DNA of 64,000 nucleotides from Clostridia bacterium. GTDB taxonomy: Bacteria > Bacillota > Clostridia > Christensenellales > CAG-917. The DNA lies in assembly GCA_017461985.1 (NCBI GenBank), contig JAFTSA010000007.1:1-64000 (forward strand), read 5' to 3'. The notes beneath the pieces are model-generated. The model was not told the origin of the DNA. It saw only the letters and a program-made list of their open reading frames with translations, and made no database searches. Each line of letters opens with the position of its first letter. The stretch's first letter is position 1. This document shows, piece by piece, positions 16,280 through 24,730 of the stretch. The position numbers and the translations under genes are program-made.

Positions 16280-18967
16280 TTATGCCTTTTGATTTACAAC
16301 AACCACTGCGCTGTATGCAGGGATTGTGATTTGTCCTGTTGTTTCTGCGGGGTTGTCAAGAGTGACTGCCACGCCATCAACAAGAAGATACCAGTTGCCT
16401 GTGAGCGTATAAGTGATTGCCTCTGCAGTGGGGTTTGCAATTATTGTTGCCTTTCCGCCCATGTGGTTGTCATAGGTGATTGCAACTGCACCGTTTGTGC
16501 CAATGTTTGATGAATACATTGCGGTGTTGACGGTTGTGAAGATGGGATATGTTTTTCTCATTGAGATGAGTCCCTTGTAGTAGTTCATCATTTCAAGTTC
16601 GTTTGCGCCATCTTTCAGCACTGCCCAATCAATATTATTGATTGCGTCGCTTGACTTATAGCTGTTTTCATCGCCGTCCTTTGTGCGGAGCATTTCTTCA
16701 CCTGCTTGGAAGAATACCATACCCTTTGATGAAAGGAGAAGGGTTGCACCCAGTCTGTTCATTGCAAGACGGGTTTCAACACTGTCTGTGCCGTTTGACA
16801 ATTCAAGCTTGTCCCAAAGGGTGTTGTTGTCGTGGGCTGACATATAGTTGACCACCATTGAATCCTTCACCGACCAACTTGCGCCTGCGCCTGAGCCGCC
16901 ACGCATACCGAAGAGCACTGAAGGAAGTGTTCCTGCGCCTGCGCCACTGATATAGCCCTTGCTGGTTGAACTGAACACACTGCCCTTCAAGCCGTCACGG
17001 ATTGCATCATTGAAAACTGCGATTGTGCCGATTGCATTGTTTGTTGCTGTGATTTTTGAAATGTTGCCTTGGTTTGCTTGTGCTTCGCCAGTGATTGTTG
17101 AGCCCATTGTCCAGCCTTCACCATAGATGAGTGCTTCGGGGTCAATGTTGTGGACTGCGCTTTCAACTTCTTGCATTGTTTGGAGGTCATGGAGGCCCAT
17201 AAGGTCAAAGCGGAATCCGTCAAGGTCATATTCTTCAATCCAGTATGACACGGAGTCAACCATGAATTTGCCGAACATATATCTTTCACTTGCCGTATCA
17301 TTGCCACAGCCTGATGCTGATGAGTTTGCACCAGTTGCGGTGTAGCGATAGTAGTAGTAAGGAACAATCTTGTTGAATGAGCTGTTTGCATCATAAGTGT
17401 GGTTGTACACCACGTCCATGATGACACCGATGCCTGCTTCGTGGAGTGCTTGAACCATTTGCTTGTATTCCATGATTCTCACTGCGCCGTCGTAGGGGTT
17501 GGTGGAATAACTGCCTTCGGGGACGTTGTAGTTCTTAGGATCATAGCCCCAGTTGAACTGACTGTCAGGATTTGCTTCGTCAACGGTTTGATAGTCATAG
17601 ACGGGGAGCAAGTGGACGTGGGTGATGCCAAGTTCTACAAGATAGTCAATGCCAACAGGTTGACCAAATTCATTGACAAGACCCTTTTCGGTGAAGGCAA
17701 GATACTTGCCTTTGTATTGAGAAGAAGCAATCTTGTTTGAGAAGTCTCTCACGTGCACTTCCCAGATGATTGCATCGCTATAGCTGTCGATGCCGGTTGA
17801 GAAGTTGTCTTGTTTCCATGCGGTGGGATTGGTCTTTGAAAGGTCAACAACCATGCCACGATTGCCGTTGAGACCTGCTGCCTTTGCATAGGGGTCAACT
17901 GCTTCTTGTGTGCCAACTGATGTTGTCACTGAATAAGTGTAGTATGTGCCGTGTCCACAATTTTCTGTGTGTGACCAAACACCCTTGTCTCCCTTGGTCA
18001 TTTCAACGTTCTTGTACGCTTCTCCGCCGTTGCCTGCGCTGAAAAGGTTGAGAACAACTTTTGATGCGGTGGGAGCCCACACCTTGAATGTTGTGGTGTT
18101 GCCGTTGATGACTGCGCCAAGGTCGTCACCGTCATAGGTGTAGTTGTCGATGAAGTAATCGCTGTCAAAAATCTTTGTGGGGACAACAGGTTTTTCGCCG
18201 TATCCTTCAATAACAACACGATAGTTTTTGGATATATCCAAAGTTTCGTCTATTTCAATGACTGCGGTTTGCACTGCGTTGCCAAAGTTGGTGATGTCAA
18301 CAACTGTCAACTCGGTGTCACCTTCGTAGACCTTGACTTGGTCGTAGCTGGTGATTGCAACCTTGGGTGAAACGTTGTATTGGATCTTGTGGAAGTCAAT
18401 CATTCCAGCAAGAGTAAACTTTTTGATTTGTGTCAAGGTTTGACCTCCATCAGTGCTTGTATATTGGTTTGCGTCACCGCTCTTGAGCCAAATGAAAGTT
18501 TCTTCGCCTTCGATTGTGGCAAATCTGTCTTCACTTGTTCCGTCTTTGGTTGCTTCACCCCATGATGAGCCACCGGGGTCTGAACAACCTGTTCTCACGA
18601 TAAAGCCAACTTCGGTGATGTTTTCAGGGACGTTGACCACAACTTTTGCGCCGTAATCGCAGAGGTGCATTTCATATCCGCTGCCTTCCTTGCCATCCCA
18701 CCACATCCAAATGTCACAATTTTCAATGACACCGGGGTGTGACCAGTAGAATGTAAGTTGATTGTGGCCGGGTTCTTTTGCAATGGTGTACTCGCCTTCG
18801 GGCACTTGCCAGCCGGGGATATCATCTCCGCCGTCGCCACTGCCGTCACCGCTTCCATCTCCAGTGGGAGGAGTTGTGGGGTCGGTGGGATCACAAGCCA
18901 CAAAAGTCATGCACAAAACAAGTGCAAGTATCAACAGTAAAGTTATGGAAAATAAATTTCTTTTCAT
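16280..18967 (-). CDS. Type I pullulanase lipoprotein (GH13)
   Basis: Cleaves alpha-1,6 branches of pullulan and starch at the surface. The chosen ATG (18967) has AAGGAGTG upstream and gives a signal peptide ending at lipobox FVAC; the frame extends six codons further. After a Gly/Asp/Ser linker comes a CBM41-like module (LTFYWSHPGVIENCDIWMWW), then an isoamylase N-terminal (CBM48) domain and the barrel. Diagnostic motifs are FNWGYDPKNYNVPEGSYS, DGFRFDLMGLHD (nucleophile Asp), IYGEGWTMGS (acid/base Glu) and MSAHDNNTLWDKL. About 895 residues, normal for the family. Confidence 0.9.
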   Translation of the reverse strand: MKRNLFSITLLLILALVLCMTFVACDPTDPTTPPTGDGSGDGSGDGGDDIPGWQVPEGEYTIAKEPGHNQLTFYWSHPGVIENCDIWMWWDGKEGSGYEMHLCDYGAKVVVNVPENITEVGFIVRTGCSDPGGSSWGEATKDGTSEDRFATIEGEETFIWLKSGDANQYTSTDGGQTLTQIKKFTLAGMIDFHKIQYNVSPKVAITSYDQVKVYEGDTELTVVDITNFGNAVQTAVIEIDETLDISKNYRVVIEGYGEKPVVPTKIFDSDYFIDNYTYDGDDLGAVINGNTTTFKVWAPTASKVVLNLFSAGNGGEAYKNVEMTKGDKGVWSHTENCGHGTYYTYSVTTSVGTQEAVDPYAKAAGLNGNRGMVVDLSKTNPTAWKQDNFSTGIDSYSDAIIWEVHVRDFSNKIASSQYKGKYLAFTEKGLVNEFGQPVGIDYLVELGITHVHLLPVYDYQTVDEANPDSQFNWGYDPKNYNVPEGSYSTNPYDGAVRIMEYKQMVQALHEAGIGVIMDVVYNHTYDANSSFNKIVPYYYYRYTATGANSSASGCGNDTASERYMFGKFMVDSVSYWIEEYDLDGFRFDLMGLHDLQTMQEVESAVHNIDPEALIYGEGWTMGSTITGEAQANQGNISKITATNNAIGTIAVFNDAIRDGLKGSVFSSTSKGYISGAGAGTLPSVLFGMRGGSGAGASWSVKDSMVVNYMSAHDNNTLWDKLELSNGTDSVETRLAMNRLGATLLLSSKGMVFFQAGEEMLRTKDGDENSYKSSDAINNIDWAVLKDGANELEMMNYYKGLISMRKTYPIFTTVNTAMYSSNIGTNGAVAITYDNHMGGKATIIANPTAEAITYTLTGNWYLLVDGVAVTLDNPAETTGQITIPAYSAVVVVNQKA

Positions 18968-18981
18968 AATTTCACTCCTTA

Positions 18982-20493
18982 TCATTTTGATGCGCGCCCC
19001 GTGCGCGCGGTGAGGTCTTTTACCTTTTTCACCAGTGCGGGGGTGTTGTATCTAGAACTGAGACGATAGTTCCAGTTGCCTTCTGCAACGGCAGGGGTGT
19101 TCATTCTGCCCTGTTCGTTGGTCAGGTCAAGATAGTCTTGAATGGGTATGACTGCAAGATTTGCTACGCTTGAAAGAGCAAGCTCGATGACGTCATATGT
19201 GCGTGATTGACGGGTGTCACGTTTGCACTCTCTCACAAAACGTTCTTTTGCTGGACCAGTAAGGTTGAGATGCCACGTCCTTGTGCAGTCTGCATCGTGT
19301 GAGCCTGAATACACCACACAATTTTTGGTTGTGTAACAACGAGGCAAATATTCACTATCCTCATCAAAGAAAGCAAATTGCAGTATTTTCATACCGGGGA
19401 AACCGGTTGAGTCAAGGAGTTCTCTCACGTCGGGGGTGATGAAACCCAAATCCTCTGCGATAATCTTTGCTTTGGGGAAAGTCTCGTTGATTGCTTTGAA
19501 AAGTTCAATGCCGGGTGCGGACTCCCACCAACCATTTCTTGCAGTGGTGTCGCCGTAAGGCACTGTGTAATATCCTGCAAAACCTCTAAAGTGGTCTATG
19601 CGGAGAATATCGTACAGATTGAAACTGGCTCTCACGCGGTTTTTCCACCACTTGAAGCCGTCTTCCTTCATAAGTTTCCAGTTGTAGATAGGATTGCCCC
19701 AAAGTTGTCCGTCGGGGGAGAAACCATCTGGGGGAACGCCTGCCACAACGGTGGGATTGAATTTTTCGTCAAGAAGGAACTGACGAGGTGCTTGCCACAC
19801 GTCCATACTGTCGTGAGCAACGTAAATGGGCATATCACCGATGATGACGATGCCTTTTTTGTGGCAGTATTTTCTCAGTGCTTGCCACTCACTGTCAAAC
19901 TCAAATTGAATCCATTTCCAAAAACCGCACTCGTCAGCAAATGCTGCCTTTTGTTTTCTTGCCTTGTTGACGTCTTTGTGCTCATCTGCCCAGTTGTTCC
20001 AAGAACAAAAGTTGTAGTGGACTTTAAGAGCCATAAAGAGGGAGTAGTCCTCAATCCAACTCTTATTTTTGCGGACAAACTTTGTGTAGGCAACGTCTTC
20101 TTCTCCGCCCCTCTTCAAAAATCTGGCGTACGCCTTGCGGAGGACGTTGTATCTATTGCAAAACAGCCAGCCGTAGTCGACTCGCTTTGTGTTGTGGATA
20201 TTCTCTTTCAGTTCCTTGAGGGTGAGAAGACCTTTTTGATGAAGAACGTCAAGGTCAATAAAATAAGGATTGCCTGCAATTGAGGCAGGAGATTGATAAG
20301 GGCTGTCGCCGTAAGAAGTAGGGTTCAAAGGAAGCACTTGCCAGCACTTGGTTTTGGTTGTGGCAAGAAAATCTGCGAAATCGTAAGCACACTTGCCAAA
20401 AGATCCAATGCCGAACTTGTTGGGAAGTGAGCTTATAGGCATCAATATTCCGCTTTTGTGATCAAAGCCAAAATTTTTTGTGTGTGCTTCCAT
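18982..20493 (-). CDS. malQ: 4-alpha-glucanotransferase (GH77, amylomaltase)
   Basis: Cytoplasmic enzyme that transfers alpha-1,4-glucan segments between maltodextrins, releasing glucose. Motifs: GDMPIYVAHDSMDVW, nucleophile Asp in LRIDHFRGF, acid/base Glu in IIAEDLGFITPDV, and GSHDADCTRTW near the end. The last is usually GTHDND/T in the family, so an Ala replaces a conserved residue after the third catalytic Asp. The ATG at 20493 has AGGAG seven bases upstream; a TTG just before it is not needed. First gene of the starch locus, 14 bp before pullulanase. Confidence 0.9.
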   Translation of the reverse strand: MEAHTKNFGFDHKSGILMPISSLPNKFGIGSFGKCAYDFADFLATTKTKCWQVLPLNPTSYGDSPYQSPASIAGNPYFIDLDVLHQKGLLTLKELKENIHNTKRVDYGWLFCNRYNVLRKAYARFLKRGGEEDVAYTKFVRKNKSWIEDYSLFMALKVHYNFCSWNNWADEHKDVNKARKQKAAFADECGFWKWIQFEFDSEWQALRKYCHKKGIVIIGDMPIYVAHDSMDVWQAPRQFLLDEKFNPTVVAGVPPDGFSPDGQLWGNPIYNWKLMKEDGFKWWKNRVRASFNLYDILRIDHFRGFAGYYTVPYGDTTARNGWWESAPGIELFKAINETFPKAKIIAEDLGFITPDVRELLDSTGFPGMKILQFAFFDEDSEYLPRCYTTKNCVVYSGSHDADCTRTWHLNLTGPAKERFVRECKRDTRQSRTYDVIELALSSVANLAVIPIQDYLDLTNEQGRMNTPAVAEGNWNYRLSSRYNTPALVKKVKDLTARTGRASK

Positions 20494-20538
20494 CAATGCT
20501 CCTAAACTTTTTCGTCATATTTCCATTTTTGTATGATT

Positions 20539-20568
20539 ATCCTACCAAAATCGGCTTGTCATTGTCAA
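20539..20568 (-). promoter_or_regulatory. Main promoter of the starch utilisation operon
   Basis: On the minus strand TTGACA, 18 bp, TAGGAT, about 45 bp before the malQ start. No perfect palindrome overlaps it, and no regulator gene of the LacI or MalR type is in the window. Confidence 0.7.
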
Positions 20569-21020
20569 CCCCAAAACCCCCAAAAATTGATTAAAAATTT
20601 TTTTGCGTTTCAAAACCGAGCATCTAACCGTGTATTTCAAAAAAATAATTGAAAACTAACAAAATTTTCAAAATTATGAAACTTATTCATTTTTTGCTCT
20701 TTTATGCAAAATCCACCGCAATAGAACACCTGTTTTCAAAAACTTGCAAAAAACGACTTTTTTCTTGATTTTATTTGCGGATTTTGTTGAAAATGTTGTT
20801 CTAACCTATTTAGTTTAATTGTTAAGCGTTTTGCTGGATTTTGTCGATAAATTCGTCTATTTTTGAGGACAAAACACACTGGATTTTCTCTGGTCTTTTG
20901 ACTGGTTTTGGCGTCACTTTTTTGATTGATTTTTTTCGTTTTTCGTCTGCAGTTTTATGCCTGTTTTTTGTTTTCTTCTGCTTTGCACCGTCATCATAGA
21001 CGGAGTGGAATCAATCCTTT
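20569..21020. other. AT-rich intergenic stretch
   Basis: About 450 bp of T- and A-rich sequence without a plausible gene, tRNA or strong hairpin. It separates the starch operon promoter from the small gene at 21021. Several GATTTT and TTTTTTG runs recur but form no ordered repeat. Confidence 0.5.
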
Positions 21021-21161
21021 ATGCAGCCCTGTGGCGGACGCAAGCCAATGATAATTGCAGCCGTCCTCACGCTCTTGTTTATGCGCAGTATAAGGGCAAA
21101 TAAAGAGGACAAGTTCCCTTCCCTTGACGAAGTTAAGAAAAACGCCCAAAACGCAAAATAA
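21021..21161 (+). CDS. Small single-span membrane protein (46 residues), hypothetical
   Basis: Not a recognised family. The frame reads MQPCGGRKPMIIAAVLTLLF, then a basic/acidic tail ending NAQNAK: a hydrophobic helix at residues 10-21 and a charged C-terminus, as in many small bacterial membrane proteins. GGAG lies 15 bases upstream, rather far, so the start is uncertain. A small hairpin and a proper intrinsic terminator follow directly, which supports a transcript ending here. It stands alone, facing away from the starch operon. Confidence 0.4.
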   Translation: MQPCGGRKPMIIAAVLTLLFMRSIRANKEDKFPSLDEVKKNAQNAK

Positions 21162-21180
21162 GCCCTCTCAGGGCGAAAAC

Positions 21181-21210
21181 AAAAGCAGCCAATAAGGTTG
21201 CTTTTTATTT
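21181..21210 (+). terminator. Terminator after the small membrane protein gene
   Basis: AAAAGCAGCC (21181-21190) pairs with GGTTGCTTTT (one G-T pair), followed by TATTT. Confidence 0.7.
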
Positions 21211-21468
21211 GTCTTGCAACGCAAGACAAGTGATATTGTGGCAGAGCCACAGTTATATTCACTTCGTGAGTTATATGTCCTACGGACGTGATATTCACCT
21301 TCGGTGAGTTGTGGTTATGTGGCGTGACGTACACGACACGCCTATTTCATCCTTAACTGCAAACATAGTGAGCAATATAACTGGCGAAGCCAATATAACT
21401 TCTTGCTTGCAAGAAATATAACTGCTCAAAGAGCAATATCACTTTGCAAAAATCTTGTATTTTTGCAA
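21211..21468. repeat. Hairpin array A: two inverted half-arrays
   Basis: Left half: short hairpins separated by AGTTATATT or AGTGATATT. Stems are GTCTTGC (21211-21227), GTGGC (21238-21250), CAC (21260-21268), GTCC (21277-21287) and CACC (21296-21306). Right half: the linker appears inverted as AATATAACT or AATATCACT between hairpins GGC-GAA-GCC (21383-21391), TCTTGC (21401-21414), GCTC (21424-21434) and a 10-bp stem at 21444-21468. Stem sequences all differ; only the linker is constant. A GGCGTG...CACGCC hairpin (21321-21342) lies between the halves and no gene is present. Confidence 0.75.
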
Positions 21469-21471
21469 AAT

Positions 21472-21500
21472 AAAAAGGCAGTCCGAAGACTGCCTTTTTT
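21472..21500 (-). terminator. Terminator of the 766-residue lipoprotein gene
   Basis: AAAAAGGCAGTC-CGAA-GACTGCCTTTTT; T-rich on both strands, so it can act in both directions. Confidence 0.85.
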
Positions 21501-21515
21501 ATTGTGTGTTGTTGC

Positions 21516-23816
21516 TTACAGTGCGATCACGAGAAGGTTGGTTGTGTCGACTGCTGTGAATTCATATGCTTCACCTGCGGTTGCTTTTGCTGAAAGGCCG
21601 ATTGTGATGCTGTCGCTGCCGTTTTTAACTTCGACGGTGAGTGATGCTTCGCCTTCATAGATTCTTGCGGTGATTGTTGCATTGCTTTCAAAGACTGATG
21701 CGATGACGCCTGCTTCATTTGCATTTGCCCAATCTGATTCGCCAACGATACCTGCAAACCATTCTTCTGCGGCTGCACCATTGTCTCTGTTTGCAATGTG
21801 AGTCGTGCCGTCTTCTCCTGTTGCCAATTCAACTTTTTCAAAGACACCAACGATGCCCTTGCCGTCGCCGTAGCAGAATTCTTCGTTTGATTGAGGACCA
21901 TTGTCCTTTGCGAAGAGGCTTGCGATTGCGTCACCTATGCCTTTAACTGTGATTGAAAGACCATCTTCACTTGTGAGGCTACCGTCGATGACTTCTTCGA
22001 GGAGATTGATGATTGCCATGATGCTGGGTGACCAGCTGATGGGTGTAACTTCGTCATCTGCTGCTGCACCAAATGAAGGTGTGCCCTTGAAGAGACCTGT
22101 GAAGAGGTTGACGAGATCAACGCCGGTGAGTGCAACACCCTTGAAGTTTGTGTCAACTGTGAAGACGCTGGTGCCACCGTTGTGCTTGGTTGCGTATGCT
22201 GTCTTGACTGCATCTGCATCTGCAAAGTCGGTGGTGTACACTGCGTTTGCCACTGCAACTGCTGCTGCTTGGAGATTTGTATCTTCTGATGATGCAAGTG
22301 CGTTCACTGCCATGGGAAGGAGTTCTGCAAGTGCGAGCTTGACGTTATCGTCTGTTGCATCAAGTTCAAGTGCGAGAGTGCCTTTTGCATAGGTGATTCT
22401 GCCAAGTTGCTTGGTGCCGTCTGTGAGGACGAGTTCTGCTGCTGTGTTATTGTTTTCAACGTTGACGAGGTCAACCATGCCGTTGAGTTCAAGTCTGAAG
22501 TCGCCTGCGAGGTCGTGACCATAGAGGACAAGTGCGCCTTCGGTGAGTTCAAGGTCAAGTGCAAGGTTGAAGTTGAATTCTTCTTCGTATTCGTCTTTGT
22601 CAATGCCGAATGTGTTGTTTGCTGCATTAACGCCAGTGATTGAAACTTCGTTGAGGCCGATTTCAATTGAGAGAGGATCTTCATTTGTGTCAATACCAAC
22701 GAGGATTGCAAAGTTTTCGATTGCGCCTTCTGCATCGGTTTGATATTCAAATGCTACTTCGTTGAGGTTGGTGATCACGTCACCGAGACCCATAGGAAGA
22801 CCTGTGAGCAAGACGCCAACTGAACCGATGATGCCGGTGGGGCAGAGGTCGATGCCTGCTTTGAAGGTGTGTGCTTCTTCATCTGCTTCTGCCTTGAAGA
22901 GGAGAGGACCAACTGCCTTCAAGAGGTCAAGGACGATTGCATCGCTTTCTGCGATTGCGTCGATGTCAAGTTCATAGTCATCCATGCCCATTGATTCTGC
23001 CAAACTTTCAAGGATGCCAGGAATTGCTGCGCCGATTGCTGATTCGGGGTCAAGGAGTGTCTTGAGGGTTTCGCCAAGGTCAATGCCGAGGAGACCGGTC
23101 AGTGAATTGATGAGGCCGTCAAGGTTCCAATCCTCGCCGAAGCCGTCGATGATTGATTCAAGGAGACCAGAGATGCTCATGCCACCAAGGATTTCTTGAC
23201 CAACAAAGTCGTTGATGGTTGCTGCCCAATCTTGGTTGAAACCGAAGTCAACACCAATCTTCAAACTTTGATCTGCCCAATCTGCATAGATGTAGTAAGG
23301 ATCATTGAGGAAGAAGTAAAGTGTGAGCCAGTTGTCTGCATCGTCGTGATTGTAGAGTTTGACTTTTGCTGCACTGTTTGCACCTGCGTTGGTTCTGTCA
23401 AGGACGATGCCAAGTTCGATGCCGAGGTCAACGAGGTTGTCGCCATCTTTGCCGATTGCAAGGTTCAAGCCAAGGTCAAGTGCGATGTCTTCGCCTGACT
23501 CAACCTCTTCTTGTCCGATGGTTGCTGCTGAATCCCAGAGGCCTTGGAAGAATTCTGCTGCGCCGTAACCTGTTTCGTCGCCGCCGTCATTTCCGCCATC
23601 GTTGCTGCCACCGCCACTGGTGCCCATGTCTGCGCCACAGTTGTCGCATTTGCCGTCTTTGGGACGTCTGTCAACGTGACGTGTGCATGATGTGTCGCCA
23701 CCACCATTGCCGCCACCGTCATTGTCGTTGTCTTTTTCGCCACATGCCACAAGTGAGAAGCAAAGGACGAGGACCAACATCAAAACGATGAGTGTCTTGA
23801 TACTAAATTTTTTCAT
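21516..23816 (-). CDS. Large surface lipoprotein of unknown function
   Basis: 766 residues; lipobox SLVAC (Cys25) after a KK-type signal peptide, then two Gly/Asn/Asp-rich linkers surrounding a Cys/His cluster (CTRHVDRRPKDGKCDNCGAD) like the zinc-knuckle-like motif seen before the folded part of many gut Firmicutes surface proteins. The rest is acidic and alternates amphipathic strands with repeated Leu-Asp-Leu-Gly patterns (DLGLNLAIG, DLGIELGIV), suggesting a large beta-rich or lipid-binding fold. No catalytic motif is seen. It has its own consensus promoter and a long leader. Confidence 0.7.
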   Translation of the reverse strand: MKKFSIKTLIVLMLVLVLCFSLVACGEKDNDNDGGGNGGGDTSCTRHVDRRPKDGKCDNCGADMGTSGGGSNDGGNDGGDETGYGAAEFFQGLWDSAATIGQEEVESGEDIALDLGLNLAIGKDGDNLVDLGIELGIVLDRTNAGANSAAKVKLYNHDDADNWLTLYFFLNDPYYIYADWADQSLKIGVDFGFNQDWAATINDFVGQEILGGMSISGLLESIIDGFGEDWNLDGLINSLTGLLGIDLGETLKTLLDPESAIGAAIPGILESLAESMGMDDYELDIDAIAESDAIVLDLLKAVGPLLFKAEADEEAHTFKAGIDLCPTGIIGSVGVLLTGLPMGLGDVITNLNEVAFEYQTDAEGAIENFAILVGIDTNEDPLSIEIGLNEVSITGVNAANNTFGIDKDEYEEEFNFNLALDLELTEGALVLYGHDLAGDFRLELNGMVDLVNVENNNTAAELVLTDGTKQLGRITYAKGTLALELDATDDNVKLALAELLPMAVNALASSEDTNLQAAAVAVANAVYTTDFADADAVKTAYATKHNGGTSVFTVDTNFKGVALTGVDLVNLFTGLFKGTPSFGAAADDEVTPISWSPSIMAIINLLEEVIDGSLTSEDGLSITVKGIGDAIASLFAKDNGPQSNEEFCYGDGKGIVGVFEKVELATGEDGTTHIANRDNGAAAEEWFAGIVGESDWANANEAGVIASVFESNATITARIYEGEASLTVEVKNGSDSITIGLSAKATAGEAYEFTAVDTTNLLVIAL

Positions 23817-23969
23817 AATTATCCTCCTATGAAAAACTTTGAGAGTATTTTTGTTTTGTTGATTTCTTTTGATGCTATTTCAAAACCACACTACCTATAA
23901 AACAAACGAGAGGGCGGTTTCGCCAACCAAACCCGAAAGTTTCCGATAATAATGATTATGATTACATAT

Positions 23970-23998
23970 ATTATAGTATAGAAGATATTAAGTGTCAA
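23970..23998 (-). promoter_or_regulatory. Consensus sigma-A promoter of the 766-residue lipoprotein gene
   Basis: Perfect TTGACA, 17 bp, TATAAT on the minus strand. The start codon lies about 150 bp downstream, so the leader is long; it contains GGCG-AAAC-CGCC near 23915. No known riboswitch is recognised in it. Confidence 0.8.
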
Positions 23999-24093
23999 TA
24001 ATCAAAATTTGCCAAATAACCAAGTTTTTTAGTAAACATAGTTCACAAAAAAGGCTCTTCATCAGTTATGACTGGACTTGTCAAATTTTGATC

Positions 24094-24176
24094 AGTTATA
24101 TTTGTCTTCGACAAGTTATATTGTGGCACGCCACAGTTATATTGCCTTCGGCAGTTATATTTCTCTCTTTGAGAGA
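24094..24176. repeat. Hairpin array B (left of the four-helix-bundle gene)
   Basis: AGTTATATT occurs four times (24094, 24114, 24135, 24153). Between copies are TGTC-TTC-GACA (24103-24113), a GTGG/CCAC hairpin (24123-24134) and GCC-TTC-GGC (24144-24152), with TCTCTC-TTT-GAGAGA (24162-24176) at the end. Linker and design are those of array A, left half. Confidence 0.8.
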
Positions 24177-24261
24177 AGTTGCGGATTATTTTTCACATTT
24201 TATGTTTCTATAAATAAAAAACTCACTCCCCTGTTTGAGGATTGTGAGCTTTTCAATTTTT

Positions 24262-24618
24262 CTATTCAATTTCCGCTTTTGATGTTTTGCAGGCACTTAT
24301 AAGCATTCTTCTTATAGTTCCACAATCAGCAACAAGTTTCTTATATTTTGCCTCTGCGATATAACCCGTTTCAAACATGAGTTCAAGCCAATATTCGCTT
24401 TCATAGCACTCTTTTAGTGCTATTTCTAACTTAGAAACAAAATCTGCCCCGCTTTGGGCGTATTGCGCCTCGCTCAAGTTTGCTCCTATGCTTGTTCCGG
24501 CGCGCAAAAGTTGACCTGTCAAGATATATTCTCTTTCTTGAGATTGTACGTCTTTCACCAAAAAGATAATTGCTTTTGCAAATTCCTTTGCGCGTTCTCG
24601 TGTTGAAATTTCAGTCAT
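24262..24618 (-). CDS. Four-helix-bundle protein (S23/23S rRNA intervening-sequence protein family)
   Basis: 118 residues, all helical. Family hallmarks: RERAKEFAKAIIFLVKDVQ, then LTGQLLRAGTSIGANLSEAQ, then FVSKLEIALKECYESEYWLELM and a final helix around IRRMLIS. The family includes proteins encoded within spirochaete and other 23S rRNA intervening sequences and the Avd accessory protein of diversity-generating retroelements; it forms basic pentameric barrels that bind nucleic acid. AAGGG precedes the ATG. No reverse transcriptase or rRNA gene is near. The gene is enclosed by hairpin arrays B and C in inverted orientation. Confidence 0.85.
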   Translation of the reverse strand: MTEISTRERAKEFAKAIIFLVKDVQSQEREYILTGQLLRAGTSIGANLSEAQYAQSGADFVSKLEIALKECYESEYWLELMFETGYIAEAKYKKLVADCGTIRRMLISACKTSKAEIE

Positions 24619-24650
24619 TATTTTCCCTTCTTATCACTAATAACCTTAAC

Positions 24651-24725
24651 TTGCCAAAGGCAAATATCACTTGCGGAGCAAATATAACTGCGAAGCAATA
24701 TAACTCGCTGAAAGCGAATATAACT
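24651..24725. repeat. Hairpin array C (right of the four-helix-bundle gene)
   Basis: TTGCC-AAA-GGCAA (24651-24663), ATATCACT, TGC-GGA-GCA (24672-24680), AATATAACT, GC-GAA-GC (24690-24696), AATATAACT, CGCT-GAA-AGCG (24706-24716), AATATAACT (24717-24725). The linker is the reverse complement of that in array B, so B and C form an inverted pair around the gene. Confidence 0.8.
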
Positions 24726-24730
24726 GACTA

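Noticed and set aside
19591..20283. 230-codon plus-strand frame opposite malQ
   Set aside because: malQ is certain from its motifs, and the antisense frame has no ribosome binding site or known domain.
21211..21468. CRISPR array
   Set aside because: The constant unit is only 9 bp, the intervening sequences are themselves palindromic, the orientation inverts in the middle, and no cas genes are present.
23817..23965. Riboswitch in the leader of the 766-residue lipoprotein gene
   Set aside because: A GGCG-AAAC-CGCC hairpin is visible, but the conserved cores of c-di-GMP, glycine, cobalamin or other riboswitches that I could recall are not.
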